The notes under the pieces: generated by a model
Seen by the model: the letters and a program-made list of their open reading frames with translations, nothing else
What the model was told of the DNA's origin: nothing
Database searches by the model: none
Translations under genes and position numbers: made by a program
Source: Tetrastigma voinierianum
Lineage: Eukaryota > Streptophyta > Magnoliopsida > Vitales > Vitaceae
Direction of reading: 5' to 3'
Assembly (NCBI GenBank): GCA_016808115.1
Contig: JAEQBH010000999.1
Span: 186,001 to 250,000 of the forward strand
Length of the DNA: 64,000 bases
Shown: piece after piece, positions 23,836 to 36,530 of the stretch
Position numbering within the stretch: the first letter of the stretch is position 1
How the letters are laid out: each line of letters opens with the position of its first letter

Positions 23836-24835
23836 GAAATAGATAGGTTAAGACATGATTTAATGTGTTAACAAAATGACACAATTATATGGAATTAAAT
23901 TGTGTTTGTGTCTGAGATGATTATGATTTGCTCAAGTGAGCTAAATTAAAGGATGATTTGGATGTGTTGAATTACATGTGTGTAATTGTAGTTGATTGAA
24001 AATATGCATATTGACATATCAGGAGTAAATGATTTGAAATGGCATAATGCATTTTCATATGCATCGGGTAACCTAGAAGAAGCGTGAGTGCATGACATGG
24101 TATTTTTGTAAAAATCTGACATGGTTGCGAAAAGAATTTCACACAGGATGATATTCCGAGAATCGGCTTATCGCCAACATCACTTTGACGAGGACCATGA
24201 CTGCTTCGTAAAGCCTCACCAACCATCTAATTTCTGAGAGAGTCCCATATTTTTACCGACACGTTTAGTATATCTTTCAAGAACAATGTGTTTTGTTTTG
24301 AAAATGATTATTTTCTCATACTGTGGCTTAGGCAAGTGTGAGTGAGCCTGATGACTCAGATAAGGGTGATCATGTAGACATTCAAGTAGGATCACGATTA
24401 CTTGAGTGTGTGTTTACTTTGAGCATTGCATATGCACTTAAAGCGGAGAGTAAATCCATTTAGGTGATTCCTTAATTATTAAGCGATAGCTCACCCCGTC
24501 GAGGGAATATCATTGCATATGGAGCATTCTCAAGACAACTCGGCTAGAGGTCGATTTTTGAAGAAAGCTTCTGGCTGTGGCTTTGATGCTTTTGGATATA
24601 ACATGTATTAGAATTTTAGATTTTAATATATGTTTGTATAAAAGTGTAATCAACTATTGAATTATTGGGAGATAATTGGAGAATAGTTGTGATAATTGTT
24701 TTTAAGAGTATGGATGTATGGGCCCATGTGGCTATTTTACTCACGTGTGTGTCTCGTAACACGAGACATATAGATTTTTCCGCAGGTTGATTCCGGTAGT
24801 CAATCTGGACACCCGGCTCGGGGGCGCCGCGCATC
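23836..24835 (+). mobile_element. Ty3/gypsy LTR fragment, plus orientation
   Basis: The order of words follows the reverse complement of the LTRs at 31.4-33.9 and 52.4-54.8 kb: AGGTTAAGACATGATTTAAT, ACACAATTATATGGAATTAA, AGTGAGCTAAAT, GCTTAGGCAAGTGTGAG, ATGTAGACATTCAAGTAGGA, AGCTCACCCC, TTTTAATATATGTTTG, and an end in CGGGGGCGCCGCGCA near 24,835. About the 3' 1.0 kb remains. The hairpin modules are missing or deleted around 24,100-24,240, where the sequence is unrelated. Confidence 0.75.
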
Positions 24836-25351
24836 GGGATAAGCTCCACAAAATCATGCTAATAACACTTTGCTGTGCCCAAAAAGAAGTATTCCTCCTT
24901 GATTGATTTCATCATCTTCCTGGAATTTGTTTGCATTTGCATAAAAACAGTTTGCATTTGTTTCATGGCATTCTCCCCAACCATGTTTTTTTTTTTTTAA
25001 ATTCTTCTTTCTTCTTAATTATTTTTTCATCTCTATTTGTTTGTTGTTTTCAAATTTGTATTTTTATTTAATGTATTTATTTAATTTTGAAGTGATTTCA
25101 TTTCATGATGATCACTTGTATTGAAATGAGATAATTTATTGATATAAGTCTCCATTTCTGCTTATTGATTAATTTGTATAGATTATGCAGGATATCATTA
25201 TATAAATTTCATTATTTTGTGTTTAACCTTATCAAACAAAGAAAATACTAATAAAGTGGTAGAAGAAGAGGCTTTAAAAAAAATGGTAGAAGAAGAGTGT
25301 TATATTAATTCCACCTAAGCAATTTACTTTCAAATTAAATATGAATTATTT

Positions 25352-25439
<88 letters not shown>

Positions 25440-26250
25440 AACAAAGAAATACTAATAAAGTGGTAGAAGACGAGGTCAGAAAAAAAAATGGTAGAAGAAG
25501 AGTGTTATATTAATTCCACTTCCAAGCAATTTACCAAATTAAATATGAATTTTATATATATATATATATATATATAGATATAGATATTTGAGAACCAATT
25601 GCATCATGAAAGAAGGAAGTCGTTGTTGATAAGTTGTGATGAAAATAGTTCCAATTTTTTTACTAATTTAACATTCAAAAAAAGAGATTAAATAATTCAC
25701 ATACCAAAACTAATGAATTTGCTAATTTTTCTTTGAACATAACTATATTTTTATAGTTATTTTACTAAACAAATGAAATTCAAATCAAAACAATTTCGTA
25801 TGATTGATTATTAATAGGTGGCTAGTTTTGAAAACAATTTCAAATTTAAATACTCATTTTTAAGGGAAAAGGTTTATGATATTTAAGTTCATTCATCATT
25901 AAGTCAAAAGTTAAATATTTAAATAGTAAGATGGTTTGGTTTTCGCCGTCTTGTTTCATCACTTTTTTGTGTGTGGGTGATTCGAAAGGTAAAACAATTT
26001 TGATAAGGCAGAAACATCAAATCAAATCACGGTTGTCCATATGCTGTAGAACTGGAGTTATATGTATTCTAGTCATTACATAATTATCAAATGTGTATAC
26101 TTATAATCCGATTCACATGCCTTAACCTAAGATGTTGCTTCACCCTAGAGTTTTTAATGAATTTGATTATGTGTTTCCATCGAATTTATTGTTAGTTTGA
26201 ATCTATAAAATTATTCTCCTTTAAAAAAAAAGTTCAATTTTCTTTTATTT
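24836..26250. other. AT-rich DNA without genes
   Basis: No gene is supported. The stretch holds a tandem duplication with microsatellites (25,232-25,577) and the second copy (26,035-26,220) of the 22.6 kb segment. Confidence 0.5.
25232..25577. repeat. Tandem duplication, each copy ending in (TA)n
   Basis: Copy 1 (25,232-25,437) and copy 2 (25,438-25,577) share CAAACAAAGAAAATACTAAT or a near variant, AAGTGGTAGAAGA, ATGGTAGAAGAAGAGTGTTA and AAATTAAATATGAATT. They end in TA runs of about 40 and 12 units respectively. The arrangement suggests duplication followed by unequal microsatellite growth. Confidence 0.85.
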
Positions 26251-26604
26251 CATAACTCGCCTTTATGACATCATGCACTCAAGTGGCTCATTATGAGCCA
26301 TGGGATTCCTTTCCATACATGGCTAATTGTGAACCATTCATTTTATGCCAAGTGTCATTCTCTTGAGGTGCCATGTGGCATCTCCTCAACCTTGCCATGT
26401 GTCACCCGACACCCCACGCCTCGAAAAACGTGAAATCCCGACCACCTCGGAATCCAACGAAATTCGACGTGGTTGCTAAATTTTGCGAGACGATTTCAAC
26501 GGAGAAGTCCGTTTCGTCATCCAAGATCTAGAAAAATTCCGGATTTTTACCGAAATTAATATTTTTCCCTTTTTGAGAAAATTGGATTTTCTCGGGGTTT
26601 CACA

Positions 26605-26624
26605 TTCTCCCCTCCTTAAAAGAA
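26605..26624 (-). other. Polypurine tract of E0
   Basis: On the minus strand this reads TTTTAAGGAGGGGAGAA directly before the LTR. The same block, with the conserved upstream GAATTTCGGGACGAAATTC, follows the other gypsy 3' LTRs of the window at 31,172, 33,876, 48,814 and 54,804. Confidence 0.85.
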
Positions 26625-26939
26625 TTTCGTCCCGAAATTCCATGCACATACACATCCAACCATGCATAAGGGACCTACCTAACTCCAAGACCGTGTTTCC
26701 AGTATGATGACCCTAGCTTGTTGGGCCGACCATCGACAACCCGGGCTGGTCAGCCAACTCATACATGTTAAGCATGACATTAACAACCAATACGTTTACC
26801 ACCCTAAGGTCCACCACACTTACGCTGCGCAACTCTGATCTATATAAAAATCAAATCTCTCCCTACATCCTAGGGAAGAATTTTCTCATATTCTGGTTTT
26901 TCTAAAGGTCTCAACCTCTATGCCCAAACTTATCACACA

Positions 26940-27747
26940 AGATGCATTAATAAATGAACATGATGCATCCAATTCAAACACTACTCAAATCAACAAGTGC
27001 GAGAGTAGTAACGTACCCTACATATCCGGGTCGCCTGTATGCTCAGCCTGCATACCATGTAGAGACCTCCGCCTCCTAGGACAATCCGCCTCATATGCCC
27101 AAAGGATAAGAATGGTAACACATCATTTGCCCAGCCCGACTCCGAACTCACCAGAACCTGTGTGGTCGACCCGACCGCCCCCGACCTCGCCCATGTGGCC
27201 CGCCTGAGAAGTACTAGGTGCTGGTGTGGCACCCTCATACCAAGCTGTGACACCCCGACCGACATCGATCCCTCACCCATACTCAGGTAATGGAGAAACC
27301 AACTATAGCTGCTCCCCGTCTACCGCCGAACTGGACCGGTGACCGCCCAAACCTCGGGATCCCTGTCTCTGAGGGCAATCCCTCCTCATGTGTCCGGGCT
27401 GCTGGCAATAGTAGCACACCATTTGCCCATCCTGACTGGCAACCCTAACTCGTCTCACTGATGATTGGGACTGAGGTGTCCCATAACCGTGGGATTCTTG
27501 CCTCCGTGGGCAATCCCTCTTCATATGCCCAGGCTGATGGCAATAGTACACGTCACTCCAAATTTCCGGGCCGGCCCCGATCCTCCGAACTCGTGAAGTG
27601 TATCCTCCGCTCTTTCCCAGATTGGAAGAAGATGGATCTTCCTTCCTCTTAGCACCAACACGTATATCCCATGTGCCTCGTATGTCATCCACTCCTCCTT
27701 CTCTGCCTAATGGAGAATGATGAGCTTCTATACGCTGGAGGTCGTTT
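26940..27747 (-). pseudogene. gypsy gag C-terminus with CCHC zinc knuckles
   Basis: The minus-strand reading 27,761-27,303 gives a Ser/Arg-rich gag tail followed by two CCHC knuckles. The upstream one reads VYYCHQPGHMKRDC, in which the first cysteine is replaced by valine. The second, CYYCQQPGHMRRDC, is complete. A third, frameshifted copy (FGHMRR core) follows near 27,080-27,130. Such knuckles bind the genomic RNA during particle assembly. Tandem knuckles are unusual next to the single one of most plant gypsy gag proteins and probably arose by local duplication. A TGTGACACCCCGACC word at 27,246 looks like an LTR edge but has gag on both sides. The gag N-terminus lies beyond the E3 insertion. 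Confidence 0.85.
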
Positions 27748-29144
27748 TGCAGGACGCCCATTCCGGTCCGTTGACCACCAACCTCATGGACACAGCGTCG
27801 ATGCCCAAGTTACCCGACACCACTTCGTAAAATCGGCGCAGTCTCCTTTGTACCTTAACTTTACCCAAATATAGTACCTGCAAATAACTGTCCCAAACAA
27901 CAATCACATGAGTAGAAACGGCCTCTCGTCTATAAACCAATACTCATAAATATTACTAACTATATACAATAGTTACAAGAGTTAAAATTTTACTCTTATA
28001 CGACACATATTAAAAATCTAAAATTCTAATACATATAGTACATCACAAAACTAAAAGCCACAATCCTACTTTCTTCTAAAGCCATTTTCTAGATGAGCCG
28101 CCTCCCGTGCGCTCCTCGTAATTCTAAAATAATAAATTCACGATTTCGGTGAGCTATCGCCTCAAGAGTGGAATCACCCTAAATGGGTTACTCTCCACCT
28201 AAGTGCACATGCAATGTCTTAAATTAAACACACATTCAAGCAAATGTATTATGATCCTACTTGAATGTCTACATGACTAATTCAGATCCCTGAGTCCCAT
28301 GTACTCCCTCCTGCCACCCCGCCTAAGCCTCTCGGGTATGAGAATTCATTGTTTTCATAGGGCTCAGACAACCCTCCATGTATATCAAATCACATCTGAC
28401 GATTGATATATTATATGCCTTGTGGATCACTCCTCCGATGAATATCAATTGGGCCCTCCGACATTGATATTTTTAATTTGACTACCCTTCGATAATTAAT
28501 ATTTTTAGATAAATCCTCCGAACCTTTTCTAGACTTATCTCACGCACTGGGACCCTAAGTAACATGGTGTCTAAAGGCATATACTTCTAAGGTATGCCAA
28601 TTCCAATACATAAAGCCTAATTCACGTGTAACATATAAACATGCATATATTACAATCAATTCATTATAATCACGCTAATGTAAATTTCCGGCTTCATAAC
28701 ATCAAAATTAAATTACTAAGATGATCAACACGAAAGCAATTAATTTAAATCAATTACCAAACACATATTTTCACAAAAATATATTGAGACTATTTCAGAA
28801 TAAGAACCCGCTATTATCTCAAAATTCATGAATCAATTGGGTTTCACTAATAACTAAGCACTACTTTACTATTCCCTACTTCCAATGCATGTTCAGCGCA
28901 AACCTTAATGCACAAATTATCACAAATGCACCTCAACAAATGCACTCCATACATCTACTGTCCAATTTTTGTTTCAAAATTACCCAATTGGTCCTGTTTG
29001 GACCGACCGACGGCCCCCATGGCCCCATTCGACTCAACATCGACAGTTAACTTAAAAAGGAATAAAATCCCAGTAGGAGAAACCCCTACCTCGAGTTTGT
29101 CAAAACTCATAAATCCGCCCCACGCATAGGCCGCTTCCACGAAC
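27748..29144 (-). repeat. E3 3' LTR, first part (split LTR)
   Basis: The left edge GACGCCCATTCCGGTCCGTT aligns with the starts of the LTRs at 29,145 and 46,245, and the body follows the same order of landmarks. It stops near 29,144, within the segment corresponding to about 30,590 of the next LTR. The missing remainder is at 48,259-48,813; the two parts add up to about 1,950 bases, the length of the 2.0 kb LTR class. Confidence 0.82.
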
Positions 29145-31171
29145 CGTGGGACGCCCTAAACTCGGGGTCCTGATCATCCGTCAACTCGGGCGGAACATCA
29201 GATCGCCTGCACCCGACATTACGAAAATCGTGCGCAGTCTCCCTTTGCAATGAAAGTGAGCCTACCCACTACAAACCTCCGTGATATACTGTCCCAAACA
29301 GCTCCAATATAAAAGCTGAGGATTTTGAAACTCGCCACGTGGGCCCATAAACTATACTTCACATATATGCCAACTATGAATCTAATTAGAACAATAGTTA
29401 CAAGATAATAGTGTTTTACTTTATACAATACATACATTAAACTTAAAAGTTCTAATATATGTATACACCAAAGCCACAACCCTGGCTTTCTCTAATCCTA
29501 GCTCTAGGACACGCCCGCACGCTCCCGCACTGCAGCACATCTCGACAGGTGAGCTAATGCTCAAGAGCGGAATCGCCTCTAAGCGTCAATTTCCACCTAA
29601 GGCAGCAATGTTCCAAAATAAACATACATTCAAGCAAATGCATGATCCGTTTGAATGTCTACATGACCAACTCGCATCCCGAGTCTCACCGACTCACCAC
29701 ACTCGCCGCTTCCTATAAAATTATTACTGCAATGCACAACCCTCCGGATATATATATCAACTGGGCCGCCCAATGACATATATTATTCGTTTGTTTCGTA
29801 ATAACCCTCCATGTGTATATATCCATCGGGCCGCTCCGACGATTGATATATTATTTGCTGTGGACTACCCTCTCATGAATACTAATCAATAGTCCGACTG
29901 TGATTGATATTTTTAATTTGACTACCGATAATTAATATTTTTAGACAACCTCGAACCGGCTTCTCTAGACTCAACTCACGCACTCACCCTATAGTCCTAA
30001 GGTGTTCAAGGTATACGGAACGTATGTATGCCAATTCCAATACAACTAATTCACAGTAAATATATAAACATGCATATATTTACAAAAATTTAATTCACAC
30101 AATCATGTCATGTAAATTAATTATCTATACATCAAAATTAGCTCATTTCGGGTTAATGATCAAACATCACAATTTAATTTAAATCACTTAACCAAACACA
30201 TATTTTCACAAAAATATATTTTTGAGAACACTGTTTCAGGAATAGTGAAACCCCGCCATTATTCCCTAAAAATCATACACCATCTGGCTCACTTTCGAAC
30301 CCGCATTTCACGGCCATTCCCGACCTCATCCAACCCATTACATGATTTATCACAAAAGCACAATTAAATCAACCCAAAACAGCCGTGGAGCAGTCACGAG
30401 CTACTCCATTTTGGTTTCAAAAAATTATATCAATTCGATCCCAAGTTATGGGACCGATCAAACGGCCCCTCACGGCCTCATTCAACTCAAACATTCATAA
30501 AGTACTTAAAGAGGGAATAAAACCCAAGTAGGGAGAACTATTGCCCTCAAGTTTGAGGAAACTCCCTAAATCCTGCACTCCACGCAGTCTCCTCTCCGCG
30601 TGAAAGCAAGCTCTCCTCTTGTCCCGAAGACTACCGACTACCTGATCGCCCGTATTTTTTAGAGAGAAGCTTGACTCTCTCTCACTAGAATCACGTTCTG
30701 CAACTCACTACCTCACCATTTTTTCATTTCACGTTTTTACTTTGGTCTAATGAAGGAGATGGTTACTATTAAGTATTTTGTCCTTTAGTGACTTAAAATC
30801 AAATTCCAAAATGCCTATTATGTCCCTTCATTTACTCACATTATCTCATGACTATCTCTAAATGTTGCCCATTTTCATCATTTCTACTCATACCACTTAT
30901 GGCACATGAGTACTGTTATATGTGACTTTCTGTCGCATCGGAAAATCGTTTACTAAGACCGAACCGCGATGCCTGAAAACGTAAATTCCGACCGTCCCTG
31001 ACCACTCGAAATTTCACGTGCTAGCTAGGATTTCACAGACGATTCCAGCTATGAAACCGCTTCTCGCCATCCGAGATCTATAATAAATTCCTGATTTTAA
31101 CCTAAATAACAATTTTGTAATCGAAATTACGATTTTGCCATTTTTCTAGAAATCGGGAATTTCTGCCCACA
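29145..31171 (-). repeat. E2 3' LTR (2.0 kb class)
   Basis: Starts TGGGACGCCCTAAACTCGGG and ends TTCTGCCCACA just before a polypurine tract. It contains the hairpin modules at about 29,745-29,950. Confidence 0.85.
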
Positions 31172-31364
31172 TTCTCCCTCCTAAAGGAATTCTCGTCCCA
31201 AATTCAGGATCATCACACAATCAATCACATGCATATGCAACGTGCACTCTAATATAATAAACAAGCCATTTAAATCTTAAACGACGAAAACCACGTACCT
31301 TCATCCCTAAACAAGAAGGGATAGGTGGCCCGTGATAGCGTCTCGCCTCCCACGTTGACTCTCC
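31172..31364 (-). pseudogene. E2 polypurine tract and chromodomain end
   Basis: After the polypurine tract (31,172-31,190) the minus strand carries the last codons of pol, matching the ATYPFLFRDEG-type ending of E1 and E3, at about 31,300-31,335. The stop codon found in those copies is not present at the same place. The coding sequence breaks at 31,364, where E1 is inserted, and resumes at 41,375. Confidence 0.75.
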
Positions 31365-33875
31365 CGTGACGCCCCAAAACCCGGGGTCCGCTGACTACCC
31401 GTCAACCCGCTGAATACTGCGGAATGTCGTGACCCGACATTTTTCATTTAAAATTCGCAGATTCCTGCACGGAGCTCTACCCAAATACAAAATCTCTATA
31501 AAACCCGCCCCAACATCAATCACTGGACATAAACTACTGGGGCTCCAAAACCAATAATACTCAATCACACTATATCCAAAACAGTTATATCTTACAATAT
31601 TCCAACTATATCCATAATGCAAGAGTTAATGATTTACTCTTATACAACACATATATTAAAATGAGAAGCATTCTAATACATGTAAACATTAACAAAGCCA
31701 CATTCTAGCTTCTTCTTAGCGCTCACCCTAGGATCGAGGCCGCTCCCCTCGCACGCTCCCTGGGCATCTCGTAAAAGGGGATCCCACGATCTGTGGTGAG
31801 CTAAAGCTCAAGAGGAGAATCGCCCTAAGTGGGCTACTCACCACCAAGCGCAAGCAATGTTCCAATTTAAACACACATTCAAGCAAATTCATGATCCTAC
31901 TTGAATGTCTACATGACTAACTCAGATCCCGAGTCCTCACCGACTCCTCTCACACTCGCCTAAGCCTCGTATGAGAATTATTATTTTATTAGTGACAACC
32001 TCCCATGTATATATCAATCAACATCCACGATTGATACATATACTGGCTTTATGGACTACCCCTCCGATGAATACTAATCACGCCCCGACGATTGATGATT
32101 TCAAGTTTGTGGACTACCCGATAATTAACATTTTAGACTATCCTCCGAACTGCCTTCTCTAGACTATACCATGCACTAACTCCCATCTCCTGTGTGATAC
32201 CCATACGAAATGCATTACATGCCATTTCAATAATTCATACAACACATAAATATATATAAACATGAATATACTGCATAAATCAAATCAATCATGTTATGTA
32301 ATTATACAACTCATATATCACATCAAAATTAGCTCACTTGGGCTAATGATCAAACTCATCTCCAGACCTACACACAATTTATATTCCACATAATTGAGGC
32401 ACTCTTAATAATACATGCTTAGTGCATTAACATTTTAAAATCAACACAACGGCCTACAAACACAATTTAATTCCATGTAATCAGGTCATTGTACTAACAC
32501 AATAAAATATTGTATTAACCTATTTAATTCCACAACTCAAGCCGCTCAATTCCACAAGTCAAATGCCCCAAAACACATGGATGATTTTTTTATCCATTTC
32601 ATGATACAAACTTTGACTGTTTTTACAATCCCAAATAGTATTGTCCAATGGCAGCTCCATACTTTCCTAATGCCTTCTGCTCCTCTTGGAACCCGATTTC
32701 CATTCCCATTTCCTATCTTATAAACACCCAAAGATAATTTATCGAATAAATTATGATCTTAACACCTCAATTCACCCTAAAATTAGGAAGTGGGTCGGGC
32801 CCACTAAGTGTTCCCACTCATCCTACATCGGTTCTAATTTCTTTTTGAAACCGGGATTTCCATAGCTAATCCCGCCCCATACCAATATAGAATTTAAAGC
32901 ACAATCTCAACACAAGCAGCCCACTGATTTTTCTGGGGTTCACGGACAGCCCAAATGTCCAAAAATATTTTCCATAATTCGATCCCATGTTTTGGGACCG
33001 ACCAACAACCCATTCCCGACATTTATTCACATCAAGCACATGATTTAAAGAGAAAATTCCAGAATTAAAGAGACCCAAACAGCCCCTCAGTTCTGGGCAG
33101 TCTCGATGGTCAAAGAATTCCCAAGAAAATTCCAACAATTCCGTCCTGGGCTGCTCGGGACTGATCAAACGGCCCCCGCCGCCTCAAACCAACCAAACAT
33201 CAAAAACACTTAAATTCGAAAGAAAACCCGCAAGAGGTAAATTCCCACCTCTCAGCTTGTCAAAAACTCGCAATTCCGGGGTCCACGCGTAGCCCGTCCG
33301 CTGCAACGCTTTTCCCTTCTGTCTGGCCGACCGCCAATCCAGTCCATCACAAGATAACCTAGAGAGAAGGAGGCGCTTCTCTCTAAAACCCTCAAAATTG
33401 GTGGGCTGCTGGTAATCTGCTTCAAATCACGTTTTTCCCTTGCTTAATTCGGCAAGCAAGCACTTCATTCGCTATTTCGCCTTCTAATACTTCTAAATCA
33501 ACTCCCATACCACATTTTGTCCCTCTTTCTCGCATTTGATATTCTGCACTACCTCTACCGTCCATTTTCATCATTCTCTTACTCATACCACTCTATGGTA
33601 CATGAGCATGTTATATGTGGCTTCACAGATCGGTAAACCGATTTACTCAAGACCGAAACGCGATGCTCGAAAAACGTGTCGATTCGACCGCCTCGTAAAA
33701 TTACGAAATTTTACGTGCTAACTAGATTGGTGAGAGACGATTCCAACGTACAATCCGCTTCGCCATCCGAGATCTAGAGAATTAATTTTCACGGATTTTT
33801 AACCATAATTACAATTTTCAGAATCAAAATTACGATTTTGCCTTTATTCCATACATTGGAATTTCTTGCCCTACA
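31365..33875 (-). repeat. E1 3' LTR (2.45 kb class)
   Basis: Starts CGTGACGCCCCAAAACCCGG and ends CCCTACA before a polypurine tract. It differs from the 2.0 kb class by extra sequence around 32,380-32,760, including AACACATGGATGATTTT. Hairpin modules lie at about 31,990-32,130. Confidence 0.87.
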
Positions 33876-33989
33876 TTCCCTCTGAAAGGAATTTCGTCCG
33901 AATTCAAACGATCTTTATCAAACACATCCACATGCAACATGCACTCTACCCCCAGATGTAAACTACCATTTAAATCTTAAACGACTAAA

Positions 33990-34720
33990 TTACGTACCTT
34001 CATCCCTAAACAAGAAGGGATAGGTGGCCCGCATCGTGTCCCTCTCGCCCCACGTGACTCCACCCACAAGGCTGCCATAGCACTCCCACTAGCCTCACGC
34101 CTTGCTGCCGCAAGACCCGATCACCATCACGCATATCGTCCCTCCTCAAAGGTCCCATCGTTGTCAACCTCAATCTATCCCAACCCAATCTTCATGAGTC
34201 GGGATCTCGAGTATACTCCTGAGTAGGAGACGTGAAATACCTCCTGACACCGACATGTCAAGGTAACGCCTAACTCCAGACGCAACACCGCCCATCCCTC
34301 GAGTATCTCGAAAGTGCCAATAAACCCTAAGGTAGCTTCCGCGCTCTGTCGAACCCGACCAATTCCTCTCTTAGGATTCACCTTTAAGGAAACGTGATCA
34401 CCAACCTCGAACCCTAAGGGTCACGCACATCCGTATAATTCTTCCTGGGTCTGGCCGAGCCGTGAGAATACGCTATCATATCAAGCTCACCTCGAGGTGT
34501 CTTTAACTGCATCCTAATTGATGGATCTCTCACCTCGTCCAACATAATCTGCAGAATCTACATGGCTCCCATCATGACTCATATGGTGCCATTCGTACAC
34601 CCGCCTCGGTAACCGTCTGGGTGTAGGCGACCCTCTAAGGGCAATTAATCATCTACCCTTATGACCCAGGACACATGTTCGCAATATGTCCCCTAACACC
34701 CGTATGTAATCCACACACAC
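33990..34720 (-). pseudogene. E1 integrase C-terminus and chromodomain
   Basis: Minus-strand frames read RVLGDILRTCVLGHKG (integrase end, near 34,660-34,710), then the SRSRLMKIGLG and EVFHVS region before the chromodomain, and finish with ATYPFLFRDEGT and a TAA stop at 33,990. In chromoviruses this tail guides insertion into particular chromatin. Frameshifts interrupt it in several places. Confidence 0.82.
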
Positions 34721-35880
34721 ATAATCCCACACAACCCTTGCTTGGTGTGTAACGCTAACCTCTCCAAGGTCACAATCATTGACAATCCCATGGACCATCA
34801 ACCTAGTCCATGTCAAGGATGACTTCCCATTTACTCGAGCCCTCGCTACCTCAACAACACCCAATGCAATTTCCTGTGGATATCCAAATCTCAGTCACCC
34901 TCGACCTCATCACTCAACTTAAGTTTGCGTGATAACTTATGTCCCCTCGTGTTTTCATTTTGAGTCACAACTCTTCGGCTTACACTTCAGCCTTCCTTAC
35001 TCCTTCCTTAATCGAACTATGAGTCTTTATCGGATAATCCAAAGACAAACCTCCAACCCACACTCACCATGAGGTGAATGACCATACCGGCACCCACATC
35101 CCTAATTCACATGACGCTACCTTGCACGCGAACGCAAGGCCTCATCGCGACACTCCATCCCGGTCCACCATGAGCAGACCGAGAGATCGCTCACCCATAA
35201 TCTCGACCTATCAAGTCAACTCTCACCCTACACTCGAGGAAAACATCTATACCGGGCTTTCAAAGGCCTAACCTCAAGCCCAAATCCAAGGTCGTGGCCT
35301 AGTATGACAACCTCTACTTCAGTCTTCACTCATCGACAACCCGATGGTTGCCAACTTCATCCATGTCAACCCGACATTCAACAACCAATGTGCCCACCAC
35401 CCCAAGGTCCACCACGCAATTCTCGCCAGACAACTCGACTGCCCCTCGACACTCCACACTCCGTCCTCCTGCCTACATGTGTTGCTGAGAGTGCTCTGTA
35501 TAGCACCCTAAATCTAAACTCAGTTCTAACCCTACTAGGTGTGGAGGAAATGAACTGTACATTCTCCCGTCCCACTACTAATTGGGACTCCGTATTGTCC
35601 CAAATTCTCGGGATCCCCGTTCTCTGGGCACCTGGCCACTGTGCCCAACTCGGCCCTAGTCTTGAAACTAGGGATGAAGCGTAAGTATTTTGCCTCTTCC
35701 CGAACTAGAGAAAACCCGATCCTCCCTCTCGCTACCTACACCCGCATCCCGAGTGTTCCAGACCTCAATCTCTCTCTGGTCGTGGCCATCCCAACCACAT
35801 GGAGTCCATATCCCGAGGCGAACTTACATCCCCGCCCCGAATGGACAACTTCACCATTCTGATCTCTTATAATACCCACT
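34720..35880 (-). pseudogene. E1 mosaic block: gag C-terminus plus unknown sequence
   Basis: This block sits where RNase H and the integrase core should be. Its upstream part (35,880 to about 35,480) has the gag C-terminal text of E2, including the MDSMxG...ER word (35,780-35,860, matching 44,490-44,600 of E2) and SSSGKRQ. The middle (about 35,250-35,430) resembles E0 DNA near its polypurine tract (26,700-26,930), sharing CACCMYAAGGTCCACCAC. The last part (34,720-35,250) matches no family I know; its minus-strand reading includes NGKSSLTWTRLMVHGIVND and runs in frame into the integrase end. E4 carries the same block at about 55,575-56,760. Confidence 0.68.
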
Positions 35881-36530
35881 AATCCCACGAAACTACACGA
35901 TCTCAAGATTGACATTCCTGGCCTCTCAACGCATCACCATCCTCAACCTTCTAGGTCGACCGACACCCGGTAGCCGACACCATGCATCCCAAAAATCTCC
36001 CCACAAGCTAAACTCGCACTTATCGAACTTAGCGCATAACCGATGGCCCTTTAACAGAAACAATTCCCTGCTGACAATGATACTCTAATTCCGACCGAGT
36101 GTGATCAAAATGTCATCCACGAATACTACGACAACCGATCTGTATAGGGTTGGAACACCCTATGATGAGGGTCCATGAATGCGCCGGTGCATTCGTCAAT
36201 CCAAAGGGCATCAATCAGAACTCAAAGTGCCCCATAACGTCCTAAACACTGCCTAGGGATATCCGTTTCCTAACCCCAGTTGATGGCAAACTTTCGGGGC
36301 TATATGTCTATCTTGGAGTAGACTCAAGGCTCCTCTCAACTCTGATCGCAACAATCATTAATCCTGGTAATGGGTACCGATTTGATCATAACCTGTTCAA
36401 CCGCCTGTAGTCTATGCACAATCGCGGTCCGCCCTCTTTCTTTCTAATTAGAACTGCGCCCCCATGGTGAAGTGCTCTTGTCAGAATGAACTTCTCGGCC
36501 CAAAAGAGTCTTTAACCTGGACTCGAGTTC
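35880..36530 (-). pseudogene. E1 reverse transcriptase
   Basis: Minus-strand frames contain the start FTMGAQF (the WGAPV region), a LCIDYR-like segment, DQLRG, the catalytic VVVFVDD at about 36,111-36,136, and KFDKCEF followed by a damaged FLG..VS.EGV segment ending in SFVGLVG near 35,880. Several frameshifts are present. The domain ends exactly where RNase H should begin. Confidence 0.87.

Larger units (their letters stand above)
26250..27747 (-). mobile_element. E0: gag-only Ty3/gypsy relic
   Basis: A minus-strand element whose 3' LTR end (about 26,250-26,604, ending TTTCACA) and polypurine tract are followed by only ~0.7 kb of unrecognised sequence and then gag zinc knuckles. No protease, RT or integrase lies between them. 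Its other side is cut off by E3 at about 27,748. It is either a natural gag-only, non-autonomous element or a large deletion derivative. Confidence 0.7.

Noticed and set aside
27241..27262. TGTGACACCCCGACC as an LTR edge
   Set aside because: Gag zinc-knuckle sequence lies on both sides and no LTR body follows. It could be a small remnant, but there is not enough to call one.
35304..35684. 126-residue plus-strand frame
   Set aside because: It is antisense to the gag part of the E1 mosaic block.
35760..35880. Reading GIIRDQNGEVVHSGRG resembling a LINE-type RNase H start
   Set aside because: The same DNA aligns to the gag C-terminus of E2 at 44,490-44,600 in another frame, so the resemblance is chance.
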